A stretch of DNA of 51,076 bases from Fragilaria crotonensis (GCA_022925895.1 JAKSYS010000459.1:1-51076); one strand, 5' to 3'. Shown: positions 1 to 11,540, counted from the first letter of the stretch. Numbers and translations: made by a program. The notes: generated by a model not told the origin, from the letters alone.

Positions 1-287
1 TGAACACTTCACGCGGAAAATTTATTGCGGCAGGATGGTGCAACTCTCACGCAGACACAAAGTAGATGGTGGCGACCCCGCACTTGTAACGCTGGCAAAT
101 CTTTTAACGTACCCATCCTCCCCAAATTGCAAGTCCAACTGTGGAGAGTGCTCCATGCCCGTCTTTAGACGAAACCAACTTATGTCCATGGCTATCCTGG
201 AGCCATCAACACCTTCTGACTTTCTGCGCCAGTCCCTTACGGCGTAAAATACACCCGCCCCTGGGAGGAATGCAAGGAGAGTCCTGT
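1..287. other. Left flank outside the retrotransposon
   Basis: This is DNA outside the 3' LTR of the copia-like element. On the minus strand a reading frame stays open from inside the LTR to a stop at 22-24. About 88 codons of it lie outside the LTR and do not resemble transposon protein. It could be a host coding fragment or chance; I do not recognise it. No 5-bp target-site duplication is visible when this edge is compared with the DNA beyond 7257. Confidence 0.3.
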
Positions 288-544
288 TCAGTGAAATCTC
301 CCGCAAGTGCGGCGAATCCGCCATTGCCGGATTGACCCTTAACAATATAACAATCGACAAGCGGCATGCAACTTGATCAATTATAAAAAGAGTGAGCAGA
401 TCTAGAATCTAGTTCCAAAACCGGTCCCACCATATGGACCAACAGGTTATCCGTGCGTGCGCGTCAGCAGTCCTCCACGTCATCGTGGGACACGCGCCTT
501 GTATGCTTGTCCGAATATCCCGCACTCATGACAGGATTCATTCA
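288..544 (-). repeat. 3' LTR of the copia-like element
   Basis: This 257-bp direct repeat matches 6998-7257 apart from a few small indels. Read on the minus strand it begins TGAATG at 544 and ends ATTTCA near 291, giving the usual TG...CA LTR ends with a short imperfect inverted repeat. It contains the small palindrome GGCGAATCCGCC. It is called the 3' LTR because the purine tract lies directly upstream of its TG end. Confidence 0.85.
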
Positions 545-554
545 GTCCCCTCGC
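545..554 (-). other. Polypurine tract of the copia-like element
   Basis: On the minus strand the ten bases directly before the LTR start read GCGAGGGGAC. Such a purine-rich run next to the 3' LTR is the primer site for plus-strand synthesis in LTR retrotransposons. It fixes both the element orientation and the LTR edge. Confidence 0.6.
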
Positions 555-627
555 ACTAGGCGTCACAGACAACTAGTTCGACTCTTAAATCCGCCATGCA
601 GAGGCCGGCCATCATCAGCTATTCTTG

Positions 628-845
628 GTGGTTCCACGTGTCATCACATGTACGTCCACCCATCAGTTCAATCTGTGGTTCTGCACCATTGCATACATCC
701 ACATGACGGTGGTTCCGCGCCTTGCGTACATCCACCTAGGGGATAAGTGGTTCCATAATCATTATGTACTTCCACTTGCATCATGTCCGTTTTGGACACT
801 TCACCATGTCTGTGTTATGTCCCTTTTGGACACTTCACCATGGCA
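628..845. repeat. Tandem GTGG...CCAC units in the retrotransposon 3' region
   Basis: Four diverged units of 27-32 bp lie at 628-659, 675-702, 709-735 and 747-775. Each starts GTGGTTC and ends with a TCCAC-type end, so each has complementary ends, and the inner part keeps a TACNTCCAC core. Directly after them a 23-bp stretch containing TTTTGGACACTTCACCATG occurs twice (about 787-809 and 820-842). They lie between RNase H and the polypurine tract, the untranslated 3' zone of the element. Confidence 0.6.
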
Positions 846-1173
846 CACATGAGAGCACAACTCTCTTAGTCGCGGTCCCCGGAAGACACTTAGTCAGTTC
901 ATCTGCTCTAAGTTGTTGCCTCAGTCTTCCTCAGCAATCCACACAAAACCAACCGCTGACGTACTTCGCATTTGTCGATAATGTATGTCACCGCCTTCAG
1001 TCGTTTACTTCACAACCAGGGTCACTGCAACCTTTGCAGCCACAAATTCAAATCTAATTCGTAAATCAGATCTTCGTTTGATTCAACCATGTATCACACC
1101 AACCTGCTTGGTTTGTGTTGACATGGCAAATCATCAAAATCAAGCACTCCTGACATCAGGTAGTTACGTCTGG

Positions 1174-1410
1174 TTACACAGCAGCATTGCTGATAACAGA
1201 GCAATACTCCATCCAGTCATATAACCAGAAGCATGTCAAGCTTAGCTCCGCCTCGTCGAAGGCCACGCTCAACTGATTGTACCATTTCAGGTATTCAAAG
1301 ACATGGAAAGCACGGTCATGATGTCCCCTCCTCAGTGCAGCGAGGAAACGCAACAACATTGCAACGTCCACAGAGATACCGATCCAACCAAATTCACAAG
1401 TCCAATGCAA
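1174..1410 (-). pseudogene. Copia-type RNase H / post-RT remnant
   Basis: The 78-codon minus-strand frame carries the pattern of the region after the copia RT. It has a segment like ELGRIDISTEVSML (here CEFGWIGISVDVAMLL), a GHHDRAFHVFEYLKWYN stretch where copia proteins have GHLDA..HIFAYLKKYHN, and a closing DW..Y motif. This stretch normally precedes RNase H. Flanking frames are interrupted, so it is a remnant. Recognition is from family memory, not a search. Confidence 0.65.
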
Positions 1411-1689
1411 TACGCTGATTCAATCCTGGAACAGATCACACACTTGGCAATCCAACTCTGGGTGGTATCAATCTCATTACATAACCATCTCTCATTATGA
1501 TCAACACTCTTGCGCTCAGATGTTCACCAATCTCCTCAAGTTCACGTTCAATTTCAGTTGCACCAAGGCCAAACATCACTACCATCTTTACTTAGTTCGT
1601 TTGCCTGTTCCATTGATCGATTTCTTGACTTTGGTTTTCACATAAGAATCAAGTTTGCTTTACACATCCGTTCCTCAAGGTAGGCTTTG

Positions 1690-2240
1690 CGGGAAGATAG
1701 TCCATCACAACTTGTGACTCACTATGTGGGATGCAATGAGCACCATTCACACAGCGTAGGAAATACTTTCAGCACGTCCCCATTCAGCTTAACCCTTGGT
1801 CTCATCCACAAGTCAGGATCTTCATTACATATAAAGACTTCCCCACATACTGTGGCTGCGGTCCCAACTTCGGACAACATTCGACTTCAAACCAAATGGA
1901 ACACGAACAAGCAGTAGCACCCAACAACTAACTTTGCCGCACCCAGCTCATGCCTTGCAGCTGCGTATATCTCCTCCAGCATTGGAGCATCCAGTCATGT
2001 CCCTTGCACATCAGCAGACAGGACATTCAAACTTATCTTCAACATTGAAGACTTCATTCAGTGTCGCCAACGTGGATGCAATCCTTTTACAGCCACGCGA
2101 CACAATCGATCTGGTGCCCTTTGGCAACCAGACTTGCCGTTCTTGTCAAGATCATCTCGACATCAAAGATCATATGACAGCCAACATACTTGTGGAACTT
2201 CAGCATGACACCATTGTCAATTAATTCGAACGCTGATCGG
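1690..2240 (-). pseudogene. Copia-type reverse transcriptase remnant
   Basis: On the minus strand near 2200-2110 the translation contains MIFDVEM followed by LVAKGHQID, matching the copia RT start (ARLVAKGH...D). Further on, near 1830-1790, is DPDLWMRP, the conserved copia segment after the LYGL region. At least two stops or shifts separate them, and the YVDD catalytic box is not readable. It is a dead RT. The motif order confirms minus-strand orientation. Confidence 0.65.
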
Positions 2241-5200
2241 ATGCACTTCATCTCCAGCTCGATTGCCTGTCCTCAAGATTGGTCCCCATTCATTGAACTT
2301 AAGGAGCATGTGTCAAAGACCTTCTAGCACAATTCCAAACATGCAGCTCCATGCCCAATGTCTGGCCTTGACCATTAACAGAATCTGATCCTCCATGCGC
2401 AAGACCTTGTAACCACCAAGGAATTATAGACTCATTTCCACAACCCTGTTGTAACATCGAACTCCGCAACTTAGACCAGACCTAACTCTTCAATTCCATC
2501 AATTTATGGGACGACCGCAATCGTTGGCTCATCACAGCATTTGACTATCAGTTCCCAACCTTGCATTGTATTGATAGGCGGCCTGGTCTCCCCTGACATA
2601 AGTATGCCCATCACTCTTTGACGGCTTATGCTCAGTCTGCCATTGGTCAACCATCACCCACAACAACACAGAGCAGCCTCATTCCTCCGTTAGACGTATA
2701 AATAGAAACCGCACCTGTCAATCCACCTGGGACACATAGTCACTCAGATAGCATACTAAGACATAGCACAATGATTACTTGTCAATTGCTTGACCAACAT
2801 AGCCACGCTTCACCCTATGGCATGCTTTCATAGCCTCTCAGCCTTGTGCAACAGCGCCTGTTGAATTCATTGTGATTGTTGGACTCTAGGGTGGCCATCA
2901 GTCTCCTCCTTGGTCATCCATGTCCCCAGCCTCCAAACAACTTCCGTCTTCACCATTGAAGAACTCAATAGGATCCTCCAGCATGGAGTCCTTTCAATAC
3001 GGGTCCATGTCCTCAACTTTGAGGCATTCCCACCTTTTGGAGCAAATATCTTTGTCCTCCAATCTATTGAGCAAAAGCTTGGCAATTGGGTTGGCAAGAT
3101 CATCTTCACACCCATTCCAAAAAAACTTTCAAACAACATCTTCACCAGTTATAGTCACCGGGGTACAGAAGGAATGCCAAAACTTCAGCAACTCCATCCA
3201 ATCCACTGACCAAACAGCAATTGAATCAGACATCCTGGATTAAATCCCACTTGGGCCCAGCTCGTCCCCATCAATGACTTCATTGGAGTTGTTGCGTTCC
3301 CGATACCATCAGGTTTCTTGGCGCCATCACTTTGTTTTCTGCCCCTGCACCAAATTGTTTCAGTGCCATGGAGCATCAGTTCTCAAGATTCCAGCTTAAA
3401 GACTTTGCATGGTTTGGTTGAAGACTGTTGGGCACCATCAGCTGTTCAGGAGAACTGCCAACTGACTTTCAAGCTGCCCATGACCCATCTTCCAGCGCAT
3501 TGTCAGCTGCAACTGCCCAAGGGATACCCGTTCATTAGGTAATGACATCAATGCAAACACAGGTTGAGATGGGCGCATCCTTGACCGCTCATAGGCGCCT
3601 GCGTAGCCAATGCCATGTCCCCAGACAGGTAACACATTCAGAATCAATCGGAGTTCCAACAGCCATGGAAACCAGTAAACAACCTGACCACATTTCTGAT
3701 GCACTTCCTTTTGCCCAATACGTCAGTCTGAGTTGCCACTTGCAACAATTTCTCAACAGCAGGCCAACTCCCCACTGTCCTGACGGAACACCTGGTGTTA
3801 GTATAGATTGCTCCTTGCTCACCGATAGAACAAATAACTTTTGGCTCTTAACATCCGGCAACAAGTAGACAACTTTGCCTCTATGCCCAGACAAGCCATC
3901 TCCAGCGACATCATTAACTGCAAAAATGCGCCCACCCCTAGAGAGCCATCCTCCTGACCGGTGTAATCACACATCAAACACAGCAATTCAACCGCAGAAA
4001 CCAACCTTGGTGCATTCCGCATATGATCAGTTGCCAACAACATTTCAGCAACACACATGCTGGAAATACAAATCTCCTCCTTTTTTGGCAAATCGATCAA
4101 AGTAGGAATCACAGAACATCTGTGAGATCAATGCAACAAGAGCTAACAACTCACGCATAGTGACAAAGTGCCATTCAAGGATATGGAATACGCAACATTG
4201 CGGTTGGATAAGATAATGCAAGAACTTGGCATCAAACTGGTCAGGTACATCCATGACTAGTGACATCATTTGCACAATTGAGTTGGGGGTCAGCAGAGTC
4301 ACATAACTCAGTCCCCATAGTACAGAGCCTCATGACATTGAGGATGTACTGTTTGTCCATTCTCAGGGTAAGTCCACATATTCGCAGCCGGGGCGATGGA
4401 ATTCTCCTGTATGGGATAATGTTCACCATGAAAGGTGCACAGTGTTCTGACATCCTTTGTCAGAGACAAACAGAGCATTGCTTCTTGCAACACGTTTGCC
4501 TGTGTGAGTCAAGTTCACTCAAAAAAGACAGTGATCAGTAGAACATGGCCCTGCCTGCAGATCATACAGTTCATACTCTGCCAATCAGTGGCAAACCTTC
4601 TTCCAGCATTGGAAGTCACAGTTTTGGCGCTTAGTCCTCCTCAAAAGGTTCATCCTCCTGAGAATCTGCAGTTGCAGCAGCATTGTTACTTGCATTGGAC
4701 TTGCCTTTCACATCCTTCTTTTTTCATCACAGGCCTGTTTGGCATGGGCCTTGCATAAGGCTTCAAAGTGTTGTATGCCTTGGTGGAGAATTTCCAGAGT
4801 TGCTCACAATCTCCCTTCTGGCTGCCTTCACCCTCACTTCAGTCTCCTATTCACATGCTTGGACTACCATTCTTGTACGTGTCTGCCAGCCTTGGCAATC
4901 TCATGAGCAACAGCTAGAGCCTTGATTGCACACAGTAGCTCATTGAAGCCTGCAAGGGAACCAGTCACTTCTTCAACTATGCCATTTCTGGCTCCTCCAG
5001 GAAATGCAACACATTATGCTCCTGTTGGTACCATCCTGAATTCATTCTTGACTGACCAAAAGTGTATCATCCTTACCCCTGAACAAGACCTCAGTAACAA
5101 TCATTGCATACTGGGCAGCAGCAGTCATTGCATACTTCTAAGTCCCTCTGGTAGCAGTTGCAAAGTAAGCCGCCCCCCAAGCCAAAGGCACTGGAGACCT

Positions 5201-6655
5201 GCACATCCATTGTACATTCCATTGGGGACTAAGCAAATGGCCAACCAGGTTCCTCCACAACAGAAATGAGCATCTGTCTAGCACATGCCTGTCAGACATG
5301 CAAGAACATCTTGGTAGTCCAACATGGGCGCAACAGCAAGGCCATCATCAACCAAACCAGTTGCCATGTCATTACAGATACTTCACTGTTGCCATGGGTG
5401 AACATGTTCCTTTGGAGTCCCTGCAACAACACACATTTGTTAATCAGGACAAGGGGTACACGGTTCCATCCACTTCAGCCAGCTCAGCATTGAGTGTAGC
5501 ATTGGTGGTTCCTTTGTTCCATCCCATCTTCTTGGCCAAGCAAGTCATGAGAACATCTCAGAATGCTGCACCAATCAGCACATGGGGACAAACAACCGGG
5601 GACAGGATGATTGTTGACATCAACATCAGCCACCTTGGGCCTCCACCCGGTAGAAACCATGGTCCTATAGTCAAAATCGAGGAGAGACAGGCTAGTTAGT
5701 AGGTTGTATATGGTATAAGTACCCAGCACCTCAAACAGTCCACACATTAGAACATTGAAGCCCAAGCAAGGAGTAAAACAAACAGGGAATGACCGGGGAT
5801 ACACCATGCTGGTGAGAGGAGGAATTGTTGATAGTTACCAGGTGTGCGGGAAAAAATGCGGCATCCCGTGCAAAATTGTGAACTCCATGCCCAAAAAATG
5901 CACTCTTGGCAAGGTACGTGGAACTCGGTATGTTCCTTACGCGGAAACGCACTACCATTCATCAGTCTTGCCGTGAAACTCGGTATGTTTTGTACGCACA
6001 ATCGCGTTACCAATCGTTCGTTCCACCATTCCAAAATTTTATCCGTGAATGCCGAGGCCAAACCGCCTAAGTAATACTTCAACCTCAACGTGCTCCTCGC
6101 TGGCACACGATCGTCATTCAATTTTCGACTTAGATGACACACAGACCAATCGTGGTTCGAGTACGTCAGCGCGAAGAATCTCGTTTTCACACGACCGCTT
6201 ACTTAAGGAATCTTCAGACCAATCGTGCGTATGGTCACACGTCGGTCGTACATCATCCGCACATTTTGGTCACACTTAGGCGACTTCCGGATCAATTTTG
6301 AAATTGACCTGTCTGTGTGAGTGCGAACGTGTACATGTTGAAGTAACACGAACGTCCGGTACATACGTGGCGGATTCTGTGACATTTGTCACTCGTGTAC
6401 CGCGCTAAGTAAAAAAACAAACGAGCTCTCACAACGACCATCGTTGTGCTCGTACAGTTCTCACGTTCACACGTGCACCCTTTGCACACACGTCAGTGGG
6501 CATTGTCCATACGTGTACGGCCATCGTACATATATCCAAATGAGCCAAAGAGCATAGTAAAATAGCACACTTTGCTAATGTGTCCGGTATACACTAGTCC
6601 CATAGGGACAATACCAAACCTGACCACCTAAGTAGGCTCAATAAAGCAATTGTAC
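2241..6655 (-). other. Decayed gag-protease-integrase interval
   Basis: This 4.4-kb interior should hold the rest of gag, protease and integrase. Short minus-strand open frames follow one another with frequent phase changes (for example 4453-4241, 4302-4045, 4112-3819, 3894-3589, 3145-2867), as expected of a once-continuous polyprotein. I could not identify an HHCC finger or a DDE triad with confidence. Part of it (5930-6540) differs in base pattern and may be a later insertion. Confidence 0.45.
5930..6540. other. CpG/ACGT-dense segment inside the retrotransposon
   Basis: The stretch is crowded with CGTAC, ACGTG and TCGTA words, unlike the CA/TG-rich DNA on both sides. It contains internal repeats: AACTCGGTATGTT twice (about 5931 and 5978) and CAGACCAATCGTG twice (about 6142 and 6217). 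No transposase or clear terminal inverted repeat was seen. A small non-autonomous insertion is possible. Confidence 0.35.
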
Positions 6656-6823
6656 TTAGGGCATCGCGTACCCATGACGCGCCACATCATGCATGACTAA
6701 TTTTAGAAACTTTTCCACGGAATTTTGCCTTGATGAAGTTGGTCCTTGTGCTTTCCTGTCAACATTGACAAGCACATCCCCACCATGGGGATTCTGGCCT
6801 CCTGCGCTTCTGGTTTGAACCAT
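6656..6823 (-). pseudogene. gag-like N-terminal fragment
   Basis: The first plausible ATG after the 5' LTR on the minus strand (6823) starts MVQTRSAGG, a beginning common among LTR-element Gag proteins, and runs 56 codons to a stop at 6656. The leader between the LTR and this ATG includes a TTTATCAGACC stretch at about 6986-6996, which resembles a primer-binding site of the initiator-tRNA type. The remainder of gag is not continuous. Confidence 0.45.
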
Positions 6824-6997
6824 AGCGCCTATGGTGTCGTCACCATCATCGTCAATTGCCGCCGCGCGCCAAGTTGTGTGACCAACACAACAATGATGGT
6901 CGCATTTGCACAGAATCAGCAATCATGCTCGGATTGATCAAGTCCTCGCATCACTCACCAATGCAGCTCATCTGCAAAGCATGTGGGTCTGATAAAC

Positions 6998-7257
6998 TCA
7001 GTGAAATCTCCCGCAAGTGCGGCGAATCCGCCATTGCCGGAGATTGACCTTAACAATATAACAATCGACAAGAAGCGGCATGCAACTTGATCAATTATAA
7101 AAGAGTGAGCAGATCTAGAATCTAGTTCCAAAACCGGTCCCACCATATGGACCAACAGGTTATCCGTGCGTGCGCGTCAGCAGTCCTCCACGTCATCGTG
7201 GGACACGCGCCTTGTATGCTTGTCCGAATATCCCGCACTCATGACAGGATTCATTCA
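6998..7257 (-). repeat. 5' LTR of the copia-like element
   Basis: This 260-bp repeat is about 97% identical to 288-544. Differences are mainly small indels at AGATTGACC, GACAAGAAGC and the ATAAAAG run. It lies upstream of gag and the presumed primer-binding site. The flank changes completely at 7258. Confidence 0.85.
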
Positions 7258-8811
7258 CTGTACTTGAAGTCATTGATGTCATCCAGGTCTTCTTCTTCAG
7301 ACGCAGGTGCCGAAGCGACGTCGTGTCACCCAAGGTACCAGAAGCCACTTACCCAACGCCGCGGCAGCTGTCAGGTAATCTTCCGATTGCAGATGACATC
7401 CATGAGATGAATTCCGAAGGAATTCCGATGATGATCCGTGCTTCATGAAAATGTCATCAACAGACCGCAATTGCGTGATGGCATACTCGATCGGAATCAT
7501 TGTTGAGACCGAACGAGCAAGCAAGCGCATACGCAATCCATCGCAAGGGTGTCCGCATACCTCGACCTCTCCTTCATTGTCCCTGTCTTCACCGCATCGC
7601 GAAACGCAGTCGCAAATCACCTTCACTGAAATTACCGCCGTTCATGGGGCGCTTTAGTAGAAGCGCCAACACCTTTGGACTGGAAGGAAGTAATTCCTCT
7701 GCTTGCGTTTCTTCGGCATCTTGTTACTTAACCGTTTTCTCGAACGATCACCACTACTACGTGGATTTTCCTTTCCAAAGTTGAGCACAGTTGACCGACA
7801 AATGGACGTCCGACATCGCGCCTTCAACGTATCGTTGTCTTCATTCGGTATCAAGTCCGACATGGCTGGTGGTTTGCCAATACTGTACACTTCGGCTGGA
7901 TGGCAGGGAGAGTACTGTATAGTTGTTGACAGTGAAACAAACTCTGTCGGCTAGATGGCAGACGGAATTTGTTTCGGTGACAACGGCTGTAACCTACATC
8001 AAGAACACCTCGTTCTACTCAACGCAACAACCATTCCGGCCAGATGGCAGAAATGATGATGCGCTCTTAGTAGTGACGACGTGACGGACGTTACAGCAGA
8101 TGTGCTGAATCGAAGATTGTCGGAATGAGTTTACAACAAGAAGACAGGAAGAAGTAATCTAAAGTGGGAAGTAGCGCGCAGTGAAATGTGTTATTGTGAA
8201 AGTCCGCGCAAAATTCTTCGCCCAGTACATCTTCTACGTTGAATTTCGCTTGGTTTGAATCATAAACTACTACTTAGAGTACTGCGAAGGATAACAAAAT
8301 TTTGATGTTTCTCTAGTCATGAAAATTAGTGTGTACTGGAATGATAATATATGACACACCAATCCTCCAACAACTGCAGTAATTTTGTTCTCTGGATAGC
8401 AAAACGCAGGCACGTTTTGCAATGAAAGAAAATGCCAAACACTTAAGCGTTTAACTTACATAATACGGATGAGTAGGAGTACCACTTTTACTACCGTAGA
8501 TCGAATTCTGGAGCCGTCGTTGGTCGTCTTCGTTTCTTGACGTTGTCTTGGGAGTTGTGTTGCGATCACCACAAATAAACCATGAAGGAGGCACACTTTC
8601 GGGAGATCCTCGCTTTCTGGATGGATCTCACCCAGTAGTGAGACACTTCTGCGCTGTCAACAAATGCTTGGTTAAGCACGTTGCTGTTGGACTGTATATT
8701 GCAGCGATCTGTCCTCCCAGGAGGTAATTTTACGAATGCATCTCACATTGGAAGCCTTGGCACCTATGAGTACTTCAATCATGTAATGACTTGATCAATG
8801 ATAATCAGAAC
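7258..8811. other. Interval with no recognisable intact gene
   Basis: Minus-strand open stretches at 7297-7626 and 7654-7890 have no recognisable domain and lack support. A 14-bp word CGGCYRGATGGCAG occurs three times (7893, 7948, 8037). The segment may be the 5' part of the Mutator-like element or unrelated old DNA. I could not place the left end of that element. Confidence 0.3.
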
Positions 8812-9370
8812 TCGTGGAAGACGAGACGACGAAAGGACGTAAACTTGCCGTAGTGAACGTCGCTCGTATTCGGCAACAAATGAAAGCTTGTTTTGGATGG
8901 GCGCGTACTCTCAACAGGCTGCTTATCCCGATTGTGTTGAAATCATTTTTGTGCTATGCCTGGACTGTTCGATCTCGACGCCGGAGTTCGAAATGACATG
9001 ACGTTTATGATTCCCTGGTACGCCGCACACGTCAGGTTCACCCGATGTCCTACGCATTGTAAAGGTTGTGAATTTATTCATTCACAATTTCATTCTACGA
9101 GAAGAAACATGCACACCTAAGGGAAAGTGACGCGGCGCTGATTGGCAGGGTGCATTATTGCGATGTCCATCCAGAAAATGGGTTTGACTGCGGCTTGTTT
9201 GCAGTGGGTGTTGTATTACACCTCATCGAGGGCATTGATGTCACGAGAGCGTTTCGGCAACAAGACGTCGCAAACTGCATAGGCTGGTGACAGTATTTGG
9301 GGGATGGTGCTGACTTGGGAACAACAAGTCAGGTTGTGCGCTGATTGCTTTCCGCGGTTGCCTGAGTAGC
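8812..9370 (+). pseudogene. C48 (Ulp1/SUMO-protease-like) peptidase remnant
   Basis: At about 9175-9240 the plus strand encodes NGFDCGLFAVGVVLHLIEG, the C48 block with the catalytic Cys in DCG. Upstream, around 8935-8990, a FVLCLDCS...TPEFEM stretch sits where family members have the strand leading to the catalytic Asp. Stops and shifts break the rest, so it is not functional as written. Ulp1-like peptidases are known passengers of some MULEs, which fits the transposase just downstream. Confidence 0.6.
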
Positions 9371-9387
9371 ATCTTAGAGAGTTCCGG

Positions 9388-9621
9388 ATGGAGGTAGTTC
9401 ATAAAGAACCGAAGAAGGAACGAAGGCACAGTTCCGACAGTGATGTGAGCGCTGCTGTCTTGGTGTTGACGACGCTGCAGGCTGAGGCGAATCGTCCTGC
9501 CAGGGTGGGCAAGCTCTTGTTGGCAAAAACAACAGACAGAGCGCAGGCGAGGATAGAGAAGAGGACTGAGAATCACAACAACGACGACGATGACGACGAC
9601 GACGACGACAGGTTGAGTTAG
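9388..9621 (+). pseudogene. Charged linker ORF ending in a poly-Asp tract
   Basis: This 77-codon frame starts MEVVHKEPKKERRHSS and ends with nine Asp residues before RLS. It follows the peptidase remnant directly and may be its charged C-terminal tail or a transposase leader. The GAC/GAT run (9582-9611) is a trinucleotide repeat and could be unstable. No domain is recognised. Confidence 0.35.
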
Positions 9622-9639
9622 TAGACGATGATGATGACG

Positions 9640-10318
9640 AGTATGCTCGACAGCATGACAGTCCAGTGTGCATCCGATGGCAGGAGAAGCACGACCACAG
9701 CGTCGGCACTTCCACGCTCACAGCAGAGGAACAAGTCGAAGGAAAGCAGGAAGTTTGGTAGCTACAAAGTCACAGGATTATGTATTGTATGATATCCTTG
9801 GTGATGCGAACATTGACTGCTTCTCAACCTTGGAGGAGGTAGAACCGTTCATCGAAAAGTATGAGGTCAGATCGAAATCGTTTAAGAGTGCAACGTTCCA
9901 TTAGCGACCGTTTCAAACAATATCAATGTATGGAGCACGTCGACTGTCCGTTTCGTGTATTGATATCCAGGCGGCGATCCGACCTGATGTTCTGCGTCGA
10001 AGATTACAGGTGCACAGTGAGGTGTGCCGACCTAAACAGGCAGCTGATGGGAGAAGTGGAAGAAGGCGAAACGCAGAGCGATGATGTTATCGATCGATTG
10101 TTCGCACAAAGAGGGCTCAACACCGGCAGATGTCGTGAAGACAGCTGCAACGAAGTCGGAGTTGTCATTTCATACATGACGGCGTACAGGGCGCTGCGCT
10201 TTCAAACTAGTAGCGTTAGAAATGCTTGTCGTGAAAAACTTCCAAATGATCATTCCATTTTTGGAGGCTTGAATTAAAGTAATCAGGTTCTGTGATTGAG
10301 GTATACTAGGGATGAGAA
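9640..10318 (+). pseudogene. MULE transposase, N-terminal half (FAR1-type DNA-binding region)
   Basis: Two overlapping frames (9668-9904 and 9861-10277) together show the pattern F.TLEEVEPFIEKYE, R..SISDRFKQYQC, HVDCPFRVLISRR and later SYMTAYRALR. The Cys/His set is the FAR1/WRKY-GCM1 zinc finger of MULE transposases, and SYMTAYRAL is the conserved block before the catalytic domain. The coding pattern continues through NFQMIIPFLEA and YTRDEK right up to the inverted repeat at 10319, so the transposase was cut there. Two shifts are present within the segment. Confidence 0.65.
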
Positions 10319-10349
10319 AAGACTACATCTAAGGGTGCCAAAACTAAGT
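10319..10349 (+). repeat. Left terminal inverted repeat (31 bp)
   Basis: It matches the reverse complement of 17055-17085 at 29 of 31 positions, with the core ACATCTAAGGGTGCCAAAAC. Weaker similarity continues outward for several bases (GAT.GA.AAGAC). Confidence 0.85.
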
Positions 10350-10379
10350 ACCATAGTTGATACAAGAATTTTTCTCATA

Positions 10380-10560
10380 TGTATTGGAAAAATTTCAGGA
10401 TTCCCAAATGTAGTTCAGGATTCCTGAAGTTTTGTTCAGGTTTACTTATTTAGTTCAGGATTTGGAAGTTTGCAGTTTCATTTTTATGAAGAAAATTTTG
10501 CACTCCTGAACTACTGCAGTATTATTCCTGAGCTTTTTTCTTCATAATTTCGACATCAAT
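10380..10560. repeat. Left subterminal repeat zone
   Basis: Words of the form TTCAGGATT, TTCAGGTTT and their complements TCCTGAA or TCCTGAG occur about seven times in this AT-rich zone. The same word is frequent near the right end, as expected for transposase-binding subterminal repeats. Confidence 0.6.
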
Positions 10561-11540
10561 AAAAATGCTGGTACTGTATGCGCTGTTTACGATGTACTGG
10601 AGCATGGTGTATTGTAGATTGTGTATTGTGTACGGAGTGTTGCTTCTGTGCGCCATACAGTATACGAGTACAGTAATACAGCTTTTTACAGTTTCTGGCA
10701 TACGGTATTCGGTGCAATATTCGGTCTTCTATTGTTTACAAGCATGGTGCACATTTCATGGTCTACTGTAGACGGTCTACGTTCTACCACGAAGTATGGT
10801 AGTATGGTTTGTCGCGTCTATCGCTCACTGGGTTATATGGTACAAGTAGTAGTACTATGTATGATATACAAGTACTCCGAACTCCGGAGTATGAAGGATG
10901 GTGGTGTATTGTTTGTATTTTGTATGCTTGTTGTGCATGGCACCAGGCGTTGCGGTGTATCGTATGGTGTGCTGCATGGTTTTGTGTATCAGCATTTAGT
11001 GGCGTAGTGGCGTACTACAAGCCCTGGTATGGTTCATTCATAGTACCGTACGTTGTTGTGCGTTGTGTGTTGTTTGTGGTACGGAGTCTTACTGGAATAC
11101 AGTCTACTAGTCCTACTATCTTTTCTGGTGCAATACGGTCAGTTTTATGGTGGTACTCCGAGTACTGTACGTCGTATTGTGAACTACAGTTCTTGTGTAG
11201 TGTACTGTCGATGGTGCAGTATGCGTATGGTATGGTGGCATACGGTATGATATGGCGCGGTTTATGGTGTCGTGTACGGAGTGTTGTACTGGTACGGTGC
11301 TTCATGTACATGGTAAGGTGGTGTATTGCGTACTGCATAGCTACTCGTATGACAAATGATGCCAAGTGTCTGCGCGTTTTACACCGTTCTTGCGCATGCG
11401 AGAGCGATCCGAAGAACGGCATTCCGTACCAGGTACATGTACATTGTACTATGCATAGTACTACAAGTATGCATACTTCTGGTTTGTTCGTAGAGAGAAC
11501 ATGATACTACGCTGTAGATCTTACGTAAAAAAGGTATTGT
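10561..11540. other. GTAC/TAGTAC-rich low-complexity DNA
   Basis: This stretch is filled with GTAC, TACTG and GTATGGT words. Long frames such as 10809-11504 are open on both strands but consist of Y, V, C, W and S repeats from the base bias, so I do not call a gene. The same GTAC-dense style recurs in the host spacers. Confidence 0.5.

Larger units (their letters stand above)
288..7257 (-). mobile_element. Degraded Ty1/copia-type LTR retrotransposon
   Basis: Two near-identical direct repeats (288-544 and 6998-7257) flank a 6.5-kb interior whose coding signal is on the minus strand. The order from the 5' LTR is gag-like start (6823-6656), a long decayed middle, reverse transcriptase remnants (about 2240-1690), RNase H-like segment (1410-1174), a purine-rich tract (554-545) and the 3' LTR. 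RT before RNase H, immediately before the 3' LTR, together with the RT motifs, fits Ty1/copia. All frames are broken by stops and shifts, so the copy is non-autonomous. The close LTR match means fairly recent insertion or LTR conversion, which contrasts with the heavily broken coding region; sequence error may account for part of this. Confidence 0.8.

Noticed and set aside
10809..11504. 231-codon plus-strand frame
   Set aside because: Made of Tyr, Val, Cys, Ser and Trp runs from GTAC/TATG-biased DNA; both strands are open; no domain.
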